From positions 1 through 64,000 of the forward strand of contig NZ_LXLV01000065.1 of NCBI RefSeq assembly GCF_001757995.1: DNA of 64,000 nucleotides, written 5' to 3'. Of the stretch, positions 25,465 through 36,502 are shown piece after piece (position 1 is the stretch's first letter; each line of letters begins with the position of its first letter). The stretch is from Bacillus mycoides (lineage in GTDB: Bacteria > Bacillota > Bacilli > Bacillales > Bacillaceae_G). Position numbers and translations under genes: made by a program. Under the pieces are notes generated by a model. It saw only the letters and a list, made by a program, of their open reading frames with translations. It was not told the DNA's origin and did no database searches.

Positions 25465-25493
25465 ATATAATAGAATTCTCTTAAGTTTGTCAA
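25465..25493 (-). promoter_or_regulatory. SigA promoter of the alaS T-box leader
   Basis: TTGACA (25493-25488) and TTATAT (25470-25465) on the minus strand with 17 bases between. It places the transcript start just before the T-box stem I. Confidence 0.8.
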
Positions 25494-25686
25494 TGTAGAT
25501 AATCATTTATATTGTATCAATTGCTTATTAATCATAGCTATTCTACTATTCATTCTTAACAGCCTTTAAATATATTATGCATTTATTACTAAATAGGAAT
25601 CTCCTCATAAAAAACACCTTATAAAAATTTCTGAACATTACATTTCTTGTTATAATTAAATTATTAATAATGAAGGAGCGATCACA

Positions 25687-26031
25687 ATGACAACCTTATT
25701 GAACAAAGCTAAAAACATGTTAACTACGGACGAAACTATATTGTTTTACGCAGCATGCTCATTAGATATATTTATATATCGTTCCGTTGCAAGGCCAGGA
25801 CTGTTAATCTTAACGAACAAAAGGCTCTTCTTTTACGGACCAGATTTAAGCAAAAACCCAATATTTGAAGAGTACTCTTTCGCAAAAATTTCTAATCTAA
25901 AAGAACAGAAACGACTTTTCAGTAATCAAATTGTATTTATGTATGATGATGAATGGAAAAAAATAAAACATATTCAAACAAATGATGTGAGCGGGATTAT
26001 TCAACAAATAAAAGAACAACTCTCTAAATAA
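25687..26031 (+). CDS. PH-domain-like (YokE-type) protein
   Basis: 114 residues. The block RPGLLILTNKRLFFYGPDLSKNPIFEEYSFAKISNLKEQKRLFSNQIVFMYDDEWKKIKHI is the pattern of bacterial PH-like domains (YokE/GRAM type): a strand with LxLTNKRLxF, then an I-x-N/xI segment. A short helix at each end. No signal peptide or membrane helix. It probably binds a lipid or protein partner, but none is known. It is a single plus-strand gene with GGAG before the ATG, and it converges on yrrI. Confidence 0.7.
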   Translation: MTTLLNKAKNMLTTDETILFYAACSLDIFIYRSVARPGLLILTNKRLFFYGPDLSKNPIFEEYSFAKISNLKEQKRLFSNQIVFMYDDEWKKIKHIQTNDVSGIIQQIKEQLSK

Positions 26032-26041
26032 CCATATTATT

Positions 26042-26069
26042 AGCCCTCTATCTCTATAGATAGAGGGCT
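26042..26069 (+). terminator. Terminator between the PH-like gene and yrrI
   Basis: AGCCCTCTATC and GATAGAGGGCT form a perfect 11-bp stem with a 6-base loop. TTTCACATT follows on the plus strand. It can also serve the convergent yrrI. Confidence 0.7.
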
Positions 26070-26075
26070 TTCACA

Positions 26076-27143
26076 TTAAATATCTTCTCTTTTCCAAAGA
26101 GGCCTCACATGAACGACCACTGTACGAATAACAGCTAAAATTGGAACCGATATTAGCAATCCTACAATCCCCGCTATCTCTCCTCCAACTAGTAATGCGA
26201 GCATAATAATAACGGGATGCATACGAAGCGACTTACCAACGATGTAAGGAGATAAAATGTTACTTTCCAAAAATTGCAAAATAGCAATCGTAATCCCCGC
26301 CTTAATGAGTAAACTCGTTGATACCGTTGCCGCAATCATCAACGTGGGAATCGCCCCTAAAATAGGACCAAAGTACGGGATTATATCCGTTACCCCAATA
26401 ATAATGCCGAGTAATAACGGATATTTCATACCGATAAACCAAAAAGAAAGAACAGATACTCCCCCTAATACTAAGCAAACAAATAACTGTCCTCGAATAT
26501 AACTTCCGAGTGACTTATCAATTTCTTTCGCAAGCATTTGACCCGTACTACGCCACTTACTCGGAACTAGTTTCCAAAAAATATGATAAAACTCACCGTA
26601 ATCTTTTAATATGTAAAATACAATGAACGGAATTAAGAAAATAATGAGCAATGAATCTAATACACCACGGGCTGTGCTCATAACTTTATTTAAAAGCGTT
26701 TGTATCTTCATTTCTACACCAACGAAAATTTGCTTTACCTTTTCATGAATAAATGATGGGAAATTCGCTGTTTGTTCTGTAACTCCATCCATCCAAGAAT
26801 CGTACATTTTTGTAAACTGCGGAAATTGTTCATTAATTTCTTGTAACTGCTTAATAACAACTGGCGTTCCTTTATAAATTCCATAGCCAATTCCGCCAAA
26901 GAAAAGAATATAAATGAGCAAAATAGCAAGTGTGCGTGGCATTCCTTCCTTATGGATTTTTTCAATTAAAGGGTGCAATAAATAAGCAATAAAACAAGCA
27001 ATAAGAAACGGTGTGATCGCCACTTTAAATACAAAAACAATCGGTGCCCATAGTGGCTTAATTTTTAAAAAGACGAGCAAACAAAGAAAAATAAGTAACA
27101 ATAATCCTAAACGATATATCCAAATGATTTTAAGATTCTTCAC
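26076..27143 (-). CDS. yrrI: AI-2E family transporter YrrI
   Basis: 355 residues of the PF01594 (YdgG/PerM/TqsA) family with about eight hydrophobic helices: two near the N-terminus, a soluble middle loop (about residues 80-140), and a C-terminal cluster with the family block IGVTDIIPYFGPILGAIPT. Members have been proposed to export autoinducer-2 or act as Na+/H+ antiporters; the substrate here is unknown. The open frame reaches 27161, but GGAGGAGG lies inside it and fits the GTG at 27143. In B. subtilis yrrI is likewise near alaS. Confidence 0.88.
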   Translation of the reverse strand: MKNLKIIWIYRLGLLLLIFLCLLVFLKIKPLWAPIVFVFKVAITPFLIACFIAYLLHPLIEKIHKEGMPRTLAILLIYILFFGGIGYGIYKGTPVVIKQLQEINEQFPQFTKMYDSWMDGVTEQTANFPSFIHEKVKQIFVGVEMKIQTLLNKVMSTARGVLDSLLIIFLIPFIVFYILKDYGEFYHIFWKLVPSKWRSTGQMLAKEIDKSLGSYIRGQLFVCLVLGGVSVLSFWFIGMKYPLLLGIIIGVTDIIPYFGPILGAIPTLMIAATVSTSLLIKAGITIAILQFLESNILSPYIVGKSLRMHPVIIMLALLVGGEIAGIVGLLISVPILAVIRTVVVHVRPLWKREDI

Positions 27144-27318
27144 ACGAAAAACCTCCTCCACCTTTATTTTGAAAATAAATAGGTTAGGTTATGTGCAAAA
27201 GTTTTAAAATCTTTTATACAGACCATACTGTTTTTTAAAGACGTACATATATTTAACATAATAAGGACAACCACCCCTGAAAATACAAAGCGTCAAAATA
27301 TAATCAGGAGGGCTAATT

Positions 27319-27531
27319 ATGGTTTTATTTATGCTCGTATTATCAGCACTTTTTATGATTCTTGAATGGATTTGTATCGGGTTTGGTATTTGGAAAGGTT
27401 TCTTTATTCGTTCCTCGCGAAAAGAAAGAGCGAAGCAATTATGGCGTTACGGAATACTTGGAGTTGGATGTTATGGCCTCTCTTATGTTTTCTCGGAAAT
27501 CGGACTTTTATATTTGCATATGAACGTGTAA
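27319..27531 (+). CDS. Small two-helix membrane protein
   Basis: 70 residues with two hydrophobic stretches (about residues 2-28 and 44-66) separated by a basic loop (RSSRKERAKQLWRYG). AGGAGG is placed well before the ATG, and a good terminator follows, so it is a real gene. The N-terminus may be a signal anchor. I do not recognise the family. It faces the minus-strand small genes at 27579 and 27726. Confidence 0.65.
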   Translation: MVLFMLVLSALFMILEWICIGFGIWKGFFIRSSRKERAKQLWRYGILGVGCYGLSYVFSEIGLLYLHMNV

Positions 27532-27561
27532 AAAAACTCCCTCATCAATAAGGGAGTTTTT
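27532..27561. terminator. Terminator after the small membrane gene
   Basis: ACTCCCT and AGGGAGT in a stem flanked by A and T runs, immediately after the stop at 27531. It can also end the minus-strand gene at 27579. Confidence 0.85.
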
Positions 27562-27578
27562 CACTTTAATCGAAATTA

Positions 27579-27707
27579 TTATAAATAAGACTTAATCATC
27601 TTACGTGCTTTTTTCACATTGCGTTTTGAGAATACATCTTGTTTGCGAGCATATTGATATGCTGCAGCTCCAACACCTAATGCGATTAATGAATTGCGTA
27701 GATTCAA
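27579..27707 (-). CDS. yrzQ: DUF3918/YrzQ-like small protein
   Basis: 42 residues: a helix of small residues, NSLIALGVGAAAYQYARKQ, then a basic second helix RNVKKARKMIKSYL. It resembles the B. subtilis YrzQ/DUF3918 family. The start is TTG with AGGGGG five bases upstream. It is too short for most gene finders. It lies 18 bases after the zinc-ribbon gene and is probably in the same transcript. The function is unknown; the first part may insert in the membrane. Confidence 0.7.
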   Translation of the reverse strand: MNLRNSLIALGVGAAAYQYARKQDVFSKRNVKKARKMIKSYL

Positions 27708-27725
27708 AGTAAATCCCCCTTTTCG

Positions 27726-27914
27726 TTATCCGATCGTTCTTTCATTATCATCAAATAAATCATCAAGAGAGCTTAATGAACCATCTTCCTCTACTTGATG
27801 TGTATGGATCTTCCCCTTTGAAACCGATAATTCGATATAACAATTCCAGCAATAAAATTGGTTGACACCTATTTTTCCGATGTCTTTCCCTTTGCAATTT
27901 GGACAACTGAACAT
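27726..27914 (-). CDS. Small zinc-ribbon protein
   Basis: 62 residues. Two CxxC knuckles are visible (FSCPNCKGKDIG and QFYCWNCYIELS), which make a rubredoxin/zinc-ribbon fold in the first 30 residues. The acidic tail (DDLFDDNERTIG) is typical of proteins that bind a partner. AGGAG lies 11 bases before the ATG. It is conserved in position next to recD2 in related bacilli. The function is unknown; nucleic-acid or protein binding is an inference from the fold. Confidence 0.7.
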   Translation of the reverse strand: MFSCPNCKGKDIGKIGVNQFYCWNCYIELSVSKGKIHTHQVEEDGSLSSLDDLFDDNERTIG

Positions 27915-28041
27915 ATGGCTTTCATCTCCTTACAGTCTCCCAGATTCTATTCGCCATTATGTCCAAACTGCATTCATTTATACATTGCTAGAGCCTTTCA
28001 ACGTTATACGTTTGAAAGTTTCACTATATAATTTCACCTTG

Positions 28042-30378
28042 TTACATGAAATCATACGGTGAAATGTTTTCCACGTCCATTTCTTCACCATTAACCGTCA
28101 CCATCTGCACTTCTCCTTGTGATTCTTGCAATCGACCAGCTAAAGTCGTTTGACGCATTGCATCATCAAGGCGATTTACACCGGATTGAAAAGCTGCTTC
28201 CTCCCCGCAAATAATAAGGAATTTCTTACTCCTTGTAATACCCGTGTAAATTAAATTACGACGTAACATACGGTAGTAGCTCTTTACAATCGGCATAATA
28301 ACAATCGGAAATTCACTACCTTGTGATTTATGAATCGAACAGCAATATGCATGTGTAATTTGATTTAAATCTGGCTTTGTATACGTTACTTCAATCCCAT
28401 CAAATGAAACGATAATCATATCTTGTTGCTCAACGTTTTCTTTCGCATAAAACACCGAAACAATTTCTCCAATATCACCATTAAACACTTGACTTTCCGG
28501 CTGATTGACTAGTTGAAGTACTTTATCACCTCTGCGGTATACAACATCACCGTAGGCAATTTCTTTACTCTTTTCTCTTTTCGGGTTAAACACTTCTTGC
28601 AATGCTTCATTTAACACATTAATACCTGCTGGTCCGCGGTACATAGGTGCCAATACTTGTACATCTCTTGCGCTAAACCCTTTCGTCTTCGCGTTTTCAC
28701 ATACTTTTTTTACAACTTCAACAATTTGAGCCCCTGCACAGCTGATAAATGAACGATCTTTTTTATTTTGCGCTAAATCTGGCGGGAGCGTCCCGTCTTT
28801 TATCGCATGGGCGAGCTGAATAACAGACGAACCTTCTGCCTGACGATAAATTTCTGTAAGTTTTACCGTTGGGATGGCACCTGCATTTAATAAATCTTTT
28901 AACACTTGTCCAGGTCCTACAGATGGTAATTGGTCTTCATCGCCTACAACGATTACTTGAATATTCGTTGGCAAGGATTTAAACAATTGATTTGCCAGCC
29001 AAATATCTACCATCGAAAACTCATCAATAATAAGGAGCTTCCCTTGAACCGGATCAGTTTCATTACGCTGGAAAGACCCTTCTGGCGTCCAACCAAGCAA
29101 GCGATGAATTGTGCAAGCTGGAAGTCCTGTTGATTCACTCATTCGCTTCGCTGCTCTTCCTGTTGGAGCCGTTAATAGTATTGGAAATGGATTGTCATCA
29201 CTATATTCATTTAGATTTAATGATAATCCGTGAAGTGACGCATACATTTCAACAATTCCTTTAATAACTGTTGTTTTCCCTGTTCCTGGTCCACCTGTTA
29301 ATAGCATCATCGGCTTATGAAGGGCAGTTTGAACTGCTTCTTGCTGGAGCGGTGCATACTGTACCTTCAGCTGTTCTTCAATTTCCCCTAATGTTTTTAA
29401 CACTTCTGCTTCAGGGAATGCAGGGGTTTCTTCTTGATTCATAAGACGCCGAATTGACTTTACAACGCCTTTTTCAGAGTAGAATAAAGAAGCTAAATAC
29501 ACTCGCTCTTCTTCTATAATGACTTTCCCTTCACCTTGCATCATCTCAACGCAACCTACAATATCTTCCTCAGTCACTCTGCCTTCTTGATTATTTAAAA
29601 GTGACATCGTTTCCCTCACAAGTTGTCCTTTTTCCATATAAACGTGACCCAATTGTAATGAAATATTCTCTAACGTATAAAAACACCCTGCACGTACACG
29701 GTCGTCGTGATTGCCCGTTATTCCTATTGCACGCCCTATATCATCTGCTCTTCCAAATCCAATTCCGTCCACTTCTTCAATAAGCTTATATGGATTATTA
29801 CGAATCACTTCTAATGTCATCTCTTTATATTGCTGATAAATTTTAATAGAAAGTTTTGTTCCAAAACCGTAGCCATTTAAAAAGCTCATCACTTTCTCTA
29901 GCCCTTGATGCTCAATAATCGTTTCATATATTTCCTGCGCTTTTTGCTTGTTTACAACACCATTTAATGCATCAGGATCATCCATAATTTTAGAAATCGC
30001 ATGCTCACCAAGATGGTCAACGATTTTTTCGGCTGTACGCTTTCCAATCCCTTTAAATAAATCACTCGCTAAATATTGCACCATACCTGCTTTTGTTTGT
30101 GGCAATTCTTTTTTAAACGTTTCAACTAAATATTGTTTCCCATACTTTGGGTGGTCTTTAAAATGACCTGTTAATGTAAACACTTCATCTTCATGCATAC
30201 GGGGAAAATGACCGTTTATCATTACTTTTTTTTCGTCGTATGTTTCATTCGTTTCAATGACTTTCATACTGACAACGGAATAGAGGTTTTCTTCGTTGTG
30301 GAAAATGGTATGAAGAACTTGCGCTTTTATAAATTTTTTCTCTTCCTCAAACAAATCCATTGCATGTTGATTTCCCAT
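28042..30378 (-). CDS. recD2: ATP-dependent 5'-3' DNA helicase RecD2
   Basis: 778 residues. The N-terminal part holds helix-hairpin-helix-like repeats (KGIGKRTAEKIVDHLG, EVDGIGFGRADDIG) for DNA binding. The superfamily 1B helicase follows: Walker A GGPGTGKTT, motif II DEFSM, VVGDEDQLPSVGPGQVL, the SH3-like insert, and the C-terminal THAYCCSIHKSQGSEFP. RecD2 is the RecD-like helicase of bacteria that lack RecBC; in Bacillus it aids fork progression and repair. AGGAGAGG before the ATG. It lies with yrrB and mnmA as in B. subtilis (yrrC). Confidence 0.95.
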   Translation of the reverse strand: MGNQHAMDLFEEEKKFIKAQVLHTIFHNEENLYSVVSMKVIETNETYDEKKVMINGHFPRMHEDEVFTLTGHFKDHPKYGKQYLVETFKKELPQTKAGMVQYLASDLFKGIGKRTAEKIVDHLGEHAISKIMDDPDALNGVVNKQKAQEIYETIIEHQGLEKVMSFLNGYGFGTKLSIKIYQQYKEMTLEVIRNNPYKLIEEVDGIGFGRADDIGRAIGITGNHDDRVRAGCFYTLENISLQLGHVYMEKGQLVRETMSLLNNQEGRVTEEDIVGCVEMMQGEGKVIIEEERVYLASLFYSEKGVVKSIRRLMNQEETPAFPEAEVLKTLGEIEEQLKVQYAPLQQEAVQTALHKPMMLLTGGPGTGKTTVIKGIVEMYASLHGLSLNLNEYSDDNPFPILLTAPTGRAAKRMSESTGLPACTIHRLLGWTPEGSFQRNETDPVQGKLLIIDEFSMVDIWLANQLFKSLPTNIQVIVVGDEDQLPSVGPGQVLKDLLNAGAIPTVKLTEIYRQAEGSSVIQLAHAIKDGTLPPDLAQNKKDRSFISCAGAQIVEVVKKVCENAKTKGFSARDVQVLAPMYRGPAGINVLNEALQEVFNPKREKSKEIAYGDVVYRRGDKVLQLVNQPESQVFNGDIGEIVSVFYAKENVEQQDMIIVSFDGIEVTYTKPDLNQITHAYCCSIHKSQGSEFPIVIMPIVKSYYRMLRRNLIYTGITRSKKFLIICGEEAAFQSGVNRLDDAMRQTTLAGRLQESQGEVQMVTVNGEEMDVENISPYDFM

Positions 30379-30409
30379 CTTTCCTCTCCTTCCCGAGTTC
30401 TTTTCACTT

Positions 30410-30470
30410 TAATGAGCAGTACATCCCCCACCTCTTTCACAATCTTTAGATGAGGGGTAACTGCGCATTA
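30410..30470 (-). other. Imperfect long hairpin between yrrB and recD2
   Basis: GCAGT and ACTGC close a longer imperfect stem whose inner arms are CCCC and GGGG. No T-run follows on either strand. It may be a processing or pausing structure in the yrrB-recD2 transcript. Confidence 0.35.
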
Positions 30471-30485
30471 AACTATAATTTCACT

Positions 30486-31145
30486 TTATTCAGCTTCTTG
30501 CTCTAATAAACGAATACCATTACCAGCTAAAAAGTGGTCTGGCTGAATTTCAGTTGCTTTCTTAAATAAAGTAAGAGCTTTCTCGTTATTTTCTTCAAAT
30601 ACGTACGCAACACCTAAATTATAATACGCATCTGCATGCTCTTCATCCATTTCTAATACCTTTTCAAAATAAGGTTTTGCCTCTTGAATATGTTCTAGTC
30701 GCGCGAAGCAAAGTCCGCATTGGAAAACAGCTTCTACATCGTCTTCATCTAATTCCGTCGCTCTTTGTAAAAATGGCAGCGCAAGACGATCATTTCCAAG
30801 TTGCACATGTGTGATACCTAACATAAATGTTACATCAGCTGATTGTAATCCCGCTTGCATCGCTTGTTCAAATACAGCCTTTGCCTCTGCAAATTGCTCT
30901 TGACCGTAATATACGTTTCCTAAACCATAATAGGCAGCTGCAGATTTATCATCTAATTCTAATGCACGTTTATAAAATAAAATTGCTCGCTCACTATCAC
31001 CTAATACATCTAATAAATTCGCAAAGTTAATGTATCCAAGCGCATCTTTCGGATTTTCTTCGATTGCTTCTGTGAAATTTTTAGCTGCTTCTTCCCAGTT
31101 TCCTTCTTGCATATATTTAATACCTGTTTCAAGTTTGTTTGACAT
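30486..31145 (-). CDS. yrrB: TPR-repeat protein YrrB
   Basis: 219 residues made almost wholly of tetratricopeptide repeats of 34 residues. Six can be aligned, for example ALGYINFANLLDVLGDSERAILFYKRALELDDK, followed by SAAAYYGLGNVYYGQEQFAEAKAVFEQAMQ. It should form a superhelical scaffold for a partner peptide; the B. subtilis YrrB TPR structure is known. A longer frame begins at 31154, but GAGGTG fits the ATG at 31145. It follows mnmA after a terminator and precedes recD2. Confidence 0.92.
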   Translation of the reverse strand: MSNKLETGIKYMQEGNWEEAAKNFTEAIEENPKDALGYINFANLLDVLGDSERAILFYKRALELDDKSAAAYYGLGNVYYGQEQFAEAKAVFEQAMQAGLQSADVTFMLGITHVQLGNDRLALPFLQRATELDEDDVEAVFQCGLCFARLEHIQEAKPYFEKVLEMDEEHADAYYNLGVAYVFEENNEKALTLFKKATEIQPDHFLAGNGIRLLEQEAE

Positions 31146-31201
31146 GTCCTTCACCTCTACAACAAATTATAACAAAGAATGTATTTTCCAAGCGAACGAA
31201 A

Positions 31202-31252
31202 ATTCTCTTTATGTAAAAGAAACCTCTAACCGCTAATCGGCAGAGGCTTCTC
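31202..31252 (-). terminator. Intrinsic terminator of iscS-mnmA
   Basis: On the minus strand CCTCTgCCG and CGGttAGAGG form a stem followed by TTTCTTTT, just after the mnmA stop. Confidence 0.75.
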
Positions 31253-31255
31253 GTG

Positions 31256-33533
<2,278 letters not shown>

Positions 33534-33568
33534 TAAATCTCCTTCTTTCCAAATCGTTTCACAAGGAA

Positions 33569-33985
33569 TTAAATGTAAAACATATAGCCCCCGTGATTTT
33601 CTTCCTCATAACGTACTAAATCTTCTAAAGTTGTACTATCTAATACTTCTTGCACCGCATCACGAACACGCATCCATAATTGGCGTTGTGCTGGTTCTTC
33701 TTCTTCTATCATTTCTACAACACTAATTGGCCCCTCTAGTACACGGATTACATCTCCAGCTGTAATGTTGACTGGCTGATCAGATAATACATATCCGCCA
33801 TATGCCCCGCGCGTACTCTTTACAAGACGAGCGTTACGAAGTGGTGAAATTAATTGCTCTAAATAATGCTCAGATAGGTCATGTGCCTGCGCAATTGATT
33901 TTAATGAAATTGGACCTTCACCAAACTTTTTTGCAAGGTCGATCATAATTGTTAAGCCGTAGCGGCCTTTCGTTGAAATCTTCAT
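33569..33985 (-). CDS. cymR: Cysteine metabolism regulator CymR (Rrf2 family)
   Basis: 138 residues. The N-terminal winged helix reads MKISTKGRYGLTIMIDLAKKFGEGPISLKSIAQAHDLSEHYLEQLISPLRNARLVKSTRGAYGGYVL, followed by a dimerisation helix. It contains no cysteine at all, so it cannot hold the Fe-S cluster of IscR/NsrR-type Rrf2 proteins. In B. subtilis CymR with CysK as partner represses cysteine-forming genes, among them yrrT-mtnN-mccAB (present at 9-13 kb). GAGGTG precedes the ATG. Confidence 0.93.
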   Translation of the reverse strand: MKISTKGRYGLTIMIDLAKKFGEGPISLKSIAQAHDLSEHYLEQLISPLRNARLVKSTRGAYGGYVLSDQPVNITAGDVIRVLEGPISVVEMIEEEEPAQRQLWMRVRDAVQEVLDSTTLEDLVRYEEENHGGYMFYI

Positions 33986-34065
33986 CTATTTGCACCTCAT
34001 TTCAAATTTTCACTTCTATTGGTTATATCTTATTTATAAAAGAACACAATTTAAAATCCTATGAA

Positions 34066-34088
34066 ATTATAGCATAATATAGTATTAT
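34066..34088 (-). promoter_or_regulatory. Possible cymR promoter (extended -10)
   Basis: On the minus strand TGCTATAAT (34074-34066) is an extended -10. The -35 region is poor (TTTCTT, 17 bases up). It leaves a leader of about 75 bases before the cymR ATG. Confidence 0.5.
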
Positions 34089-34275
34089 AAGAAATTTCAA
34101 CTTGTGTATCAAAATGATAACATAAAATCACATTGAAAAACTCGGAAATTATTACAATTGAAAGAAAAATGAAAATATTCATCTTCATTTTTCCCAAAAA
34201 ACAGCATCCTATTTCAAATTTCATCAAAAAAAATGATACGATAGAATGAGATTATACATTAAGGGAGAGGGTCAA

Positions 34276-35562
34276 ATGAAACAACCACTCGCACATCGAA
34301 TGCGCCCTACAAATATTCAAGAAATTATCGGACAACAGCATTTAGTTGGTGAAGGCAAGATTTTATGGCGAATGGTCCAAGCAAATCATTTTCAATCAAT
34401 GATTTTATATGGTCCTCCAGGAACAGGAAAAACATCAATCGCCAGCGCAATTGCAGGAAGTACTGGAACCCCGTTTCGCCTCTTAAACGCGGTTACTCAT
34501 AATAAAAAAGATATGGAAGTTGTCGTACAAGAAGCGAAGATGCATCGACACCTCGTTTTAATTTTAGATGAAGTGCACCGTCTAGATAAAGCAAAGCAGG
34601 ACTTTCTATTACCTCATTTAGAAAGTGGACTCCTTACTTTAATCGGTGCAACGACGAGTAATCCATTTCATGCTATTAATTCTGCTATTCGAAGTCGTTG
34701 TCAAATCTTCGAATTACACGCATTAACAGAAGATGATATTTTAATCGGCTTAAAACGAGCGCTTGAAGATAAAGAAAAAGGGCTTGGGGAATACGTTGTA
34801 ACTGTTACGCCTGAAGCATTACATCACTTGGCAAATGCTTCAGGCGGAGATATGCGTTCAGCTTATAATGCACTTGAACTAGCTGTTTTATCTAGCTTTA
34901 CAACTGACGACAAGGCAGCGGAAATTACACTTGAAATCGCAGAAGAATGCTTACAAAAAAAGAGCTTCGTTCACGACAAAGGTGGCGATGCTCACTATGA
35001 CGTTTTATCTGCTTTTCAAAAATCAGTACGCGGAAGTGATGTGAACGCTGCACTTCATTATTTAGCACGTCTTATTGAAGCTGGTGACTTACAAAGCATT
35101 GGTAGACGTCTGCTTATTATGGCATATGAAGATATCGGACTTGCTAGTCCGCAAGCAGGACCACGTACACTTGCAGCGATCGAATCAGCTGAACGGGTCG
35201 GTTTCCCAGAGGCACGCATACCGCTTGCAAATGCTGTTATTGAACTTTGCCTATCACCGAAATCAAATTCGGCCTATAAAGCACTCGATGCCGCACTACA
35301 CGATTTACGTAATGGCCAAACAGGCGATATTCCAAGTCATTTAAAAGATAGTCATTATAAAGGAGCCGAATCGTTAGGAAGAGGCATCGGATACTTATAT
35401 CCACACGATCACCCAAACGGGTGGGTACAGCAACAATATTTACCTGATAAAATTAAAAACAAGCAATATTATAAACCGAAAACGACAGGAAAATTTGAAC
35501 AAGCACTTTCTACTGTTTATGAAAGATTACAGAGTTCGCATAAAACGAAGAATAAAGGGTAA
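34276..35562 (+). CDS. rarA: Replication-associated recombination AAA ATPase RarA
   Basis: 428 residues. Walker A is YGPPGTGKTS, Walker B LVLILDEVHRLDK, sensor 1 LIGATTSNP, and the C-terminal MgsA-type part has AYEDIGLASPQAGP. It is the RarA/MgsA/WRNIP1 family, which acts at stalled forks as a clamp-loader-like tetramer. The frame starts at 34246, but GGGAGAGG fits the ATG at 34276, giving the usual start MKQPLAHRMRPTNIQEIIGQ. It is transcribed away from cymR; rsfA follows. Confidence 0.95.
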   Translation: MKQPLAHRMRPTNIQEIIGQQHLVGEGKILWRMVQANHFQSMILYGPPGTGKTSIASAIAGSTGTPFRLLNAVTHNKKDMEVVVQEAKMHRHLVLILDEVHRLDKAKQDFLLPHLESGLLTLIGATTSNPFHAINSAIRSRCQIFELHALTEDDILIGLKRALEDKEKGLGEYVVTVTPEALHHLANASGGDMRSAYNALELAVLSSFTTDDKAAEITLEIAEECLQKKSFVHDKGGDAHYDVLSAFQKSVRGSDVNAALHYLARLIEAGDLQSIGRRLLIMAYEDIGLASPQAGPRTLAAIESAERVGFPEARIPLANAVIELCLSPKSNSAYKALDAALHDLRNGQTGDIPSHLKDSHYKGAESLGRGIGYLYPHDHPNGWVQQQYLPDKIKNKQYYKPKTTGKFEQALSTVYERLQSSHKTKNKG

Positions 35563-35599
35563 TATAAGCGAAAACGTCACCATTATGGAGGCTTCGCTT

Positions 35600-36241
35600 A
35601 TGAAAACACGTCAAGATGCATGGACAAAAGAAGACGATCTCCTTTTAGCAGAAACTGTTTTACGACATATTCGCAGCGGAAGTACACAAATAAAAGCATT
35701 CGATGAAGTTGGTGATACATTAAACCGAACTTCAGCAGCTTGTGGCTTTAGATGGAATGCTGAAGTAAGACCACATTATGAAGATGCGGTGCAAATTGCA
35801 AAAAAACAACGTAAAGAATTAAAGCGTTCGGAAGCTAAAATAGAAAAAGAGCAGTTCACACAAACTCGGCAACTCGTAATCGATGCCGAGTTTTCAGAAG
35901 ATATTGCCTCAAATAAACAAAATCTTACAATGCAAAATGTCATCTCATTTTTGCAAAACTTGGAGCACAATAACCCTTCACTCGCAAAGTTGCAAACTGA
36001 AAATGACGTATTACAAGATCAGCTCACTTCCTTGAAAAAAACAAATAATGAACTTGAAGCAAAATTAGCTGTTCTCACAAAAAAACAACAAGCAATCGAA
36101 GAAGATTATGCAATGCTTGTTAGAATTATGGATCGTGCTCGAAAACTTGTTTCAGTCGAAGAACAAGAAGAGCAAATTGCTCCGATTTTCAAGACTGATC
36201 AAAATGGAAATTTAGATATTATATATTCAGCAGAGAATTAA
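35600..36241 (+). CDS. rsfA: RsfA-family transcriptional regulator
   Basis: 213 residues. The N-terminus is a Myb/SANT-like DNA-binding domain (MKTRQDAWTKEDDLLLAETVLRHIRSGSTQIKAFDEVGDTLNRTSAACGFRWNAEVRPHY), followed by a basic linker and a C-terminal coiled coil (QTENDVLQDQLTSLKKTNNELEAKLAVL). It belongs to the RsfA/YlbO family, whose founding member tunes SigF genes in the forespore. Several paralogues exist in B. cereus, so the exact equivalence to rsfA is not certain. GGAGG lies before the ATG at 35600. The open frame begins inside rarA, but that is not the likely start. Confidence 0.8.
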   Translation: MKTRQDAWTKEDDLLLAETVLRHIRSGSTQIKAFDEVGDTLNRTSAACGFRWNAEVRPHYEDAVQIAKKQRKELKRSEAKIEKEQFTQTRQLVIDAEFSEDIASNKQNLTMQNVISFLQNLEHNNPSLAKLQTENDVLQDQLTSLKKTNNELEAKLAVLTKKQQAIEEDYAMLVRIMDRARKLVSVEEQEEQIAPIFKTDQNGNLDIIYSAEN

Positions 36242-36288
36242 AAAACAGGGATGTCACTTGTTCGCCTAAGTGACACCCCTGTTTTTTA
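36241..36288 (+). terminator. Intrinsic terminator of rsfA
   Basis: AAAAAACAGGG-TGTCACTT pairs with AAGTGACA-CCCTGTTTTTT (one mismatch), directly after the rsfA stop. Confidence 0.9.
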
Positions 36289-36502
36289 ATTCGGCGAACA
36301 ATGTATAGGTAAATGAAATTATATTAACGATTTTTCAAATATATCTATCACAACTCGAAATATATCAACGATTCGACATAGAATATCGATTCACCGACAA
36401 AAATTCACATGAACCCTCCCGTTAAAATAAGAGAAAACTCCCGGAAATAAATTGGATATTTTTAACTTAAATGTTACTATAAGCATATATGTTTGAAGGG
36501 AG

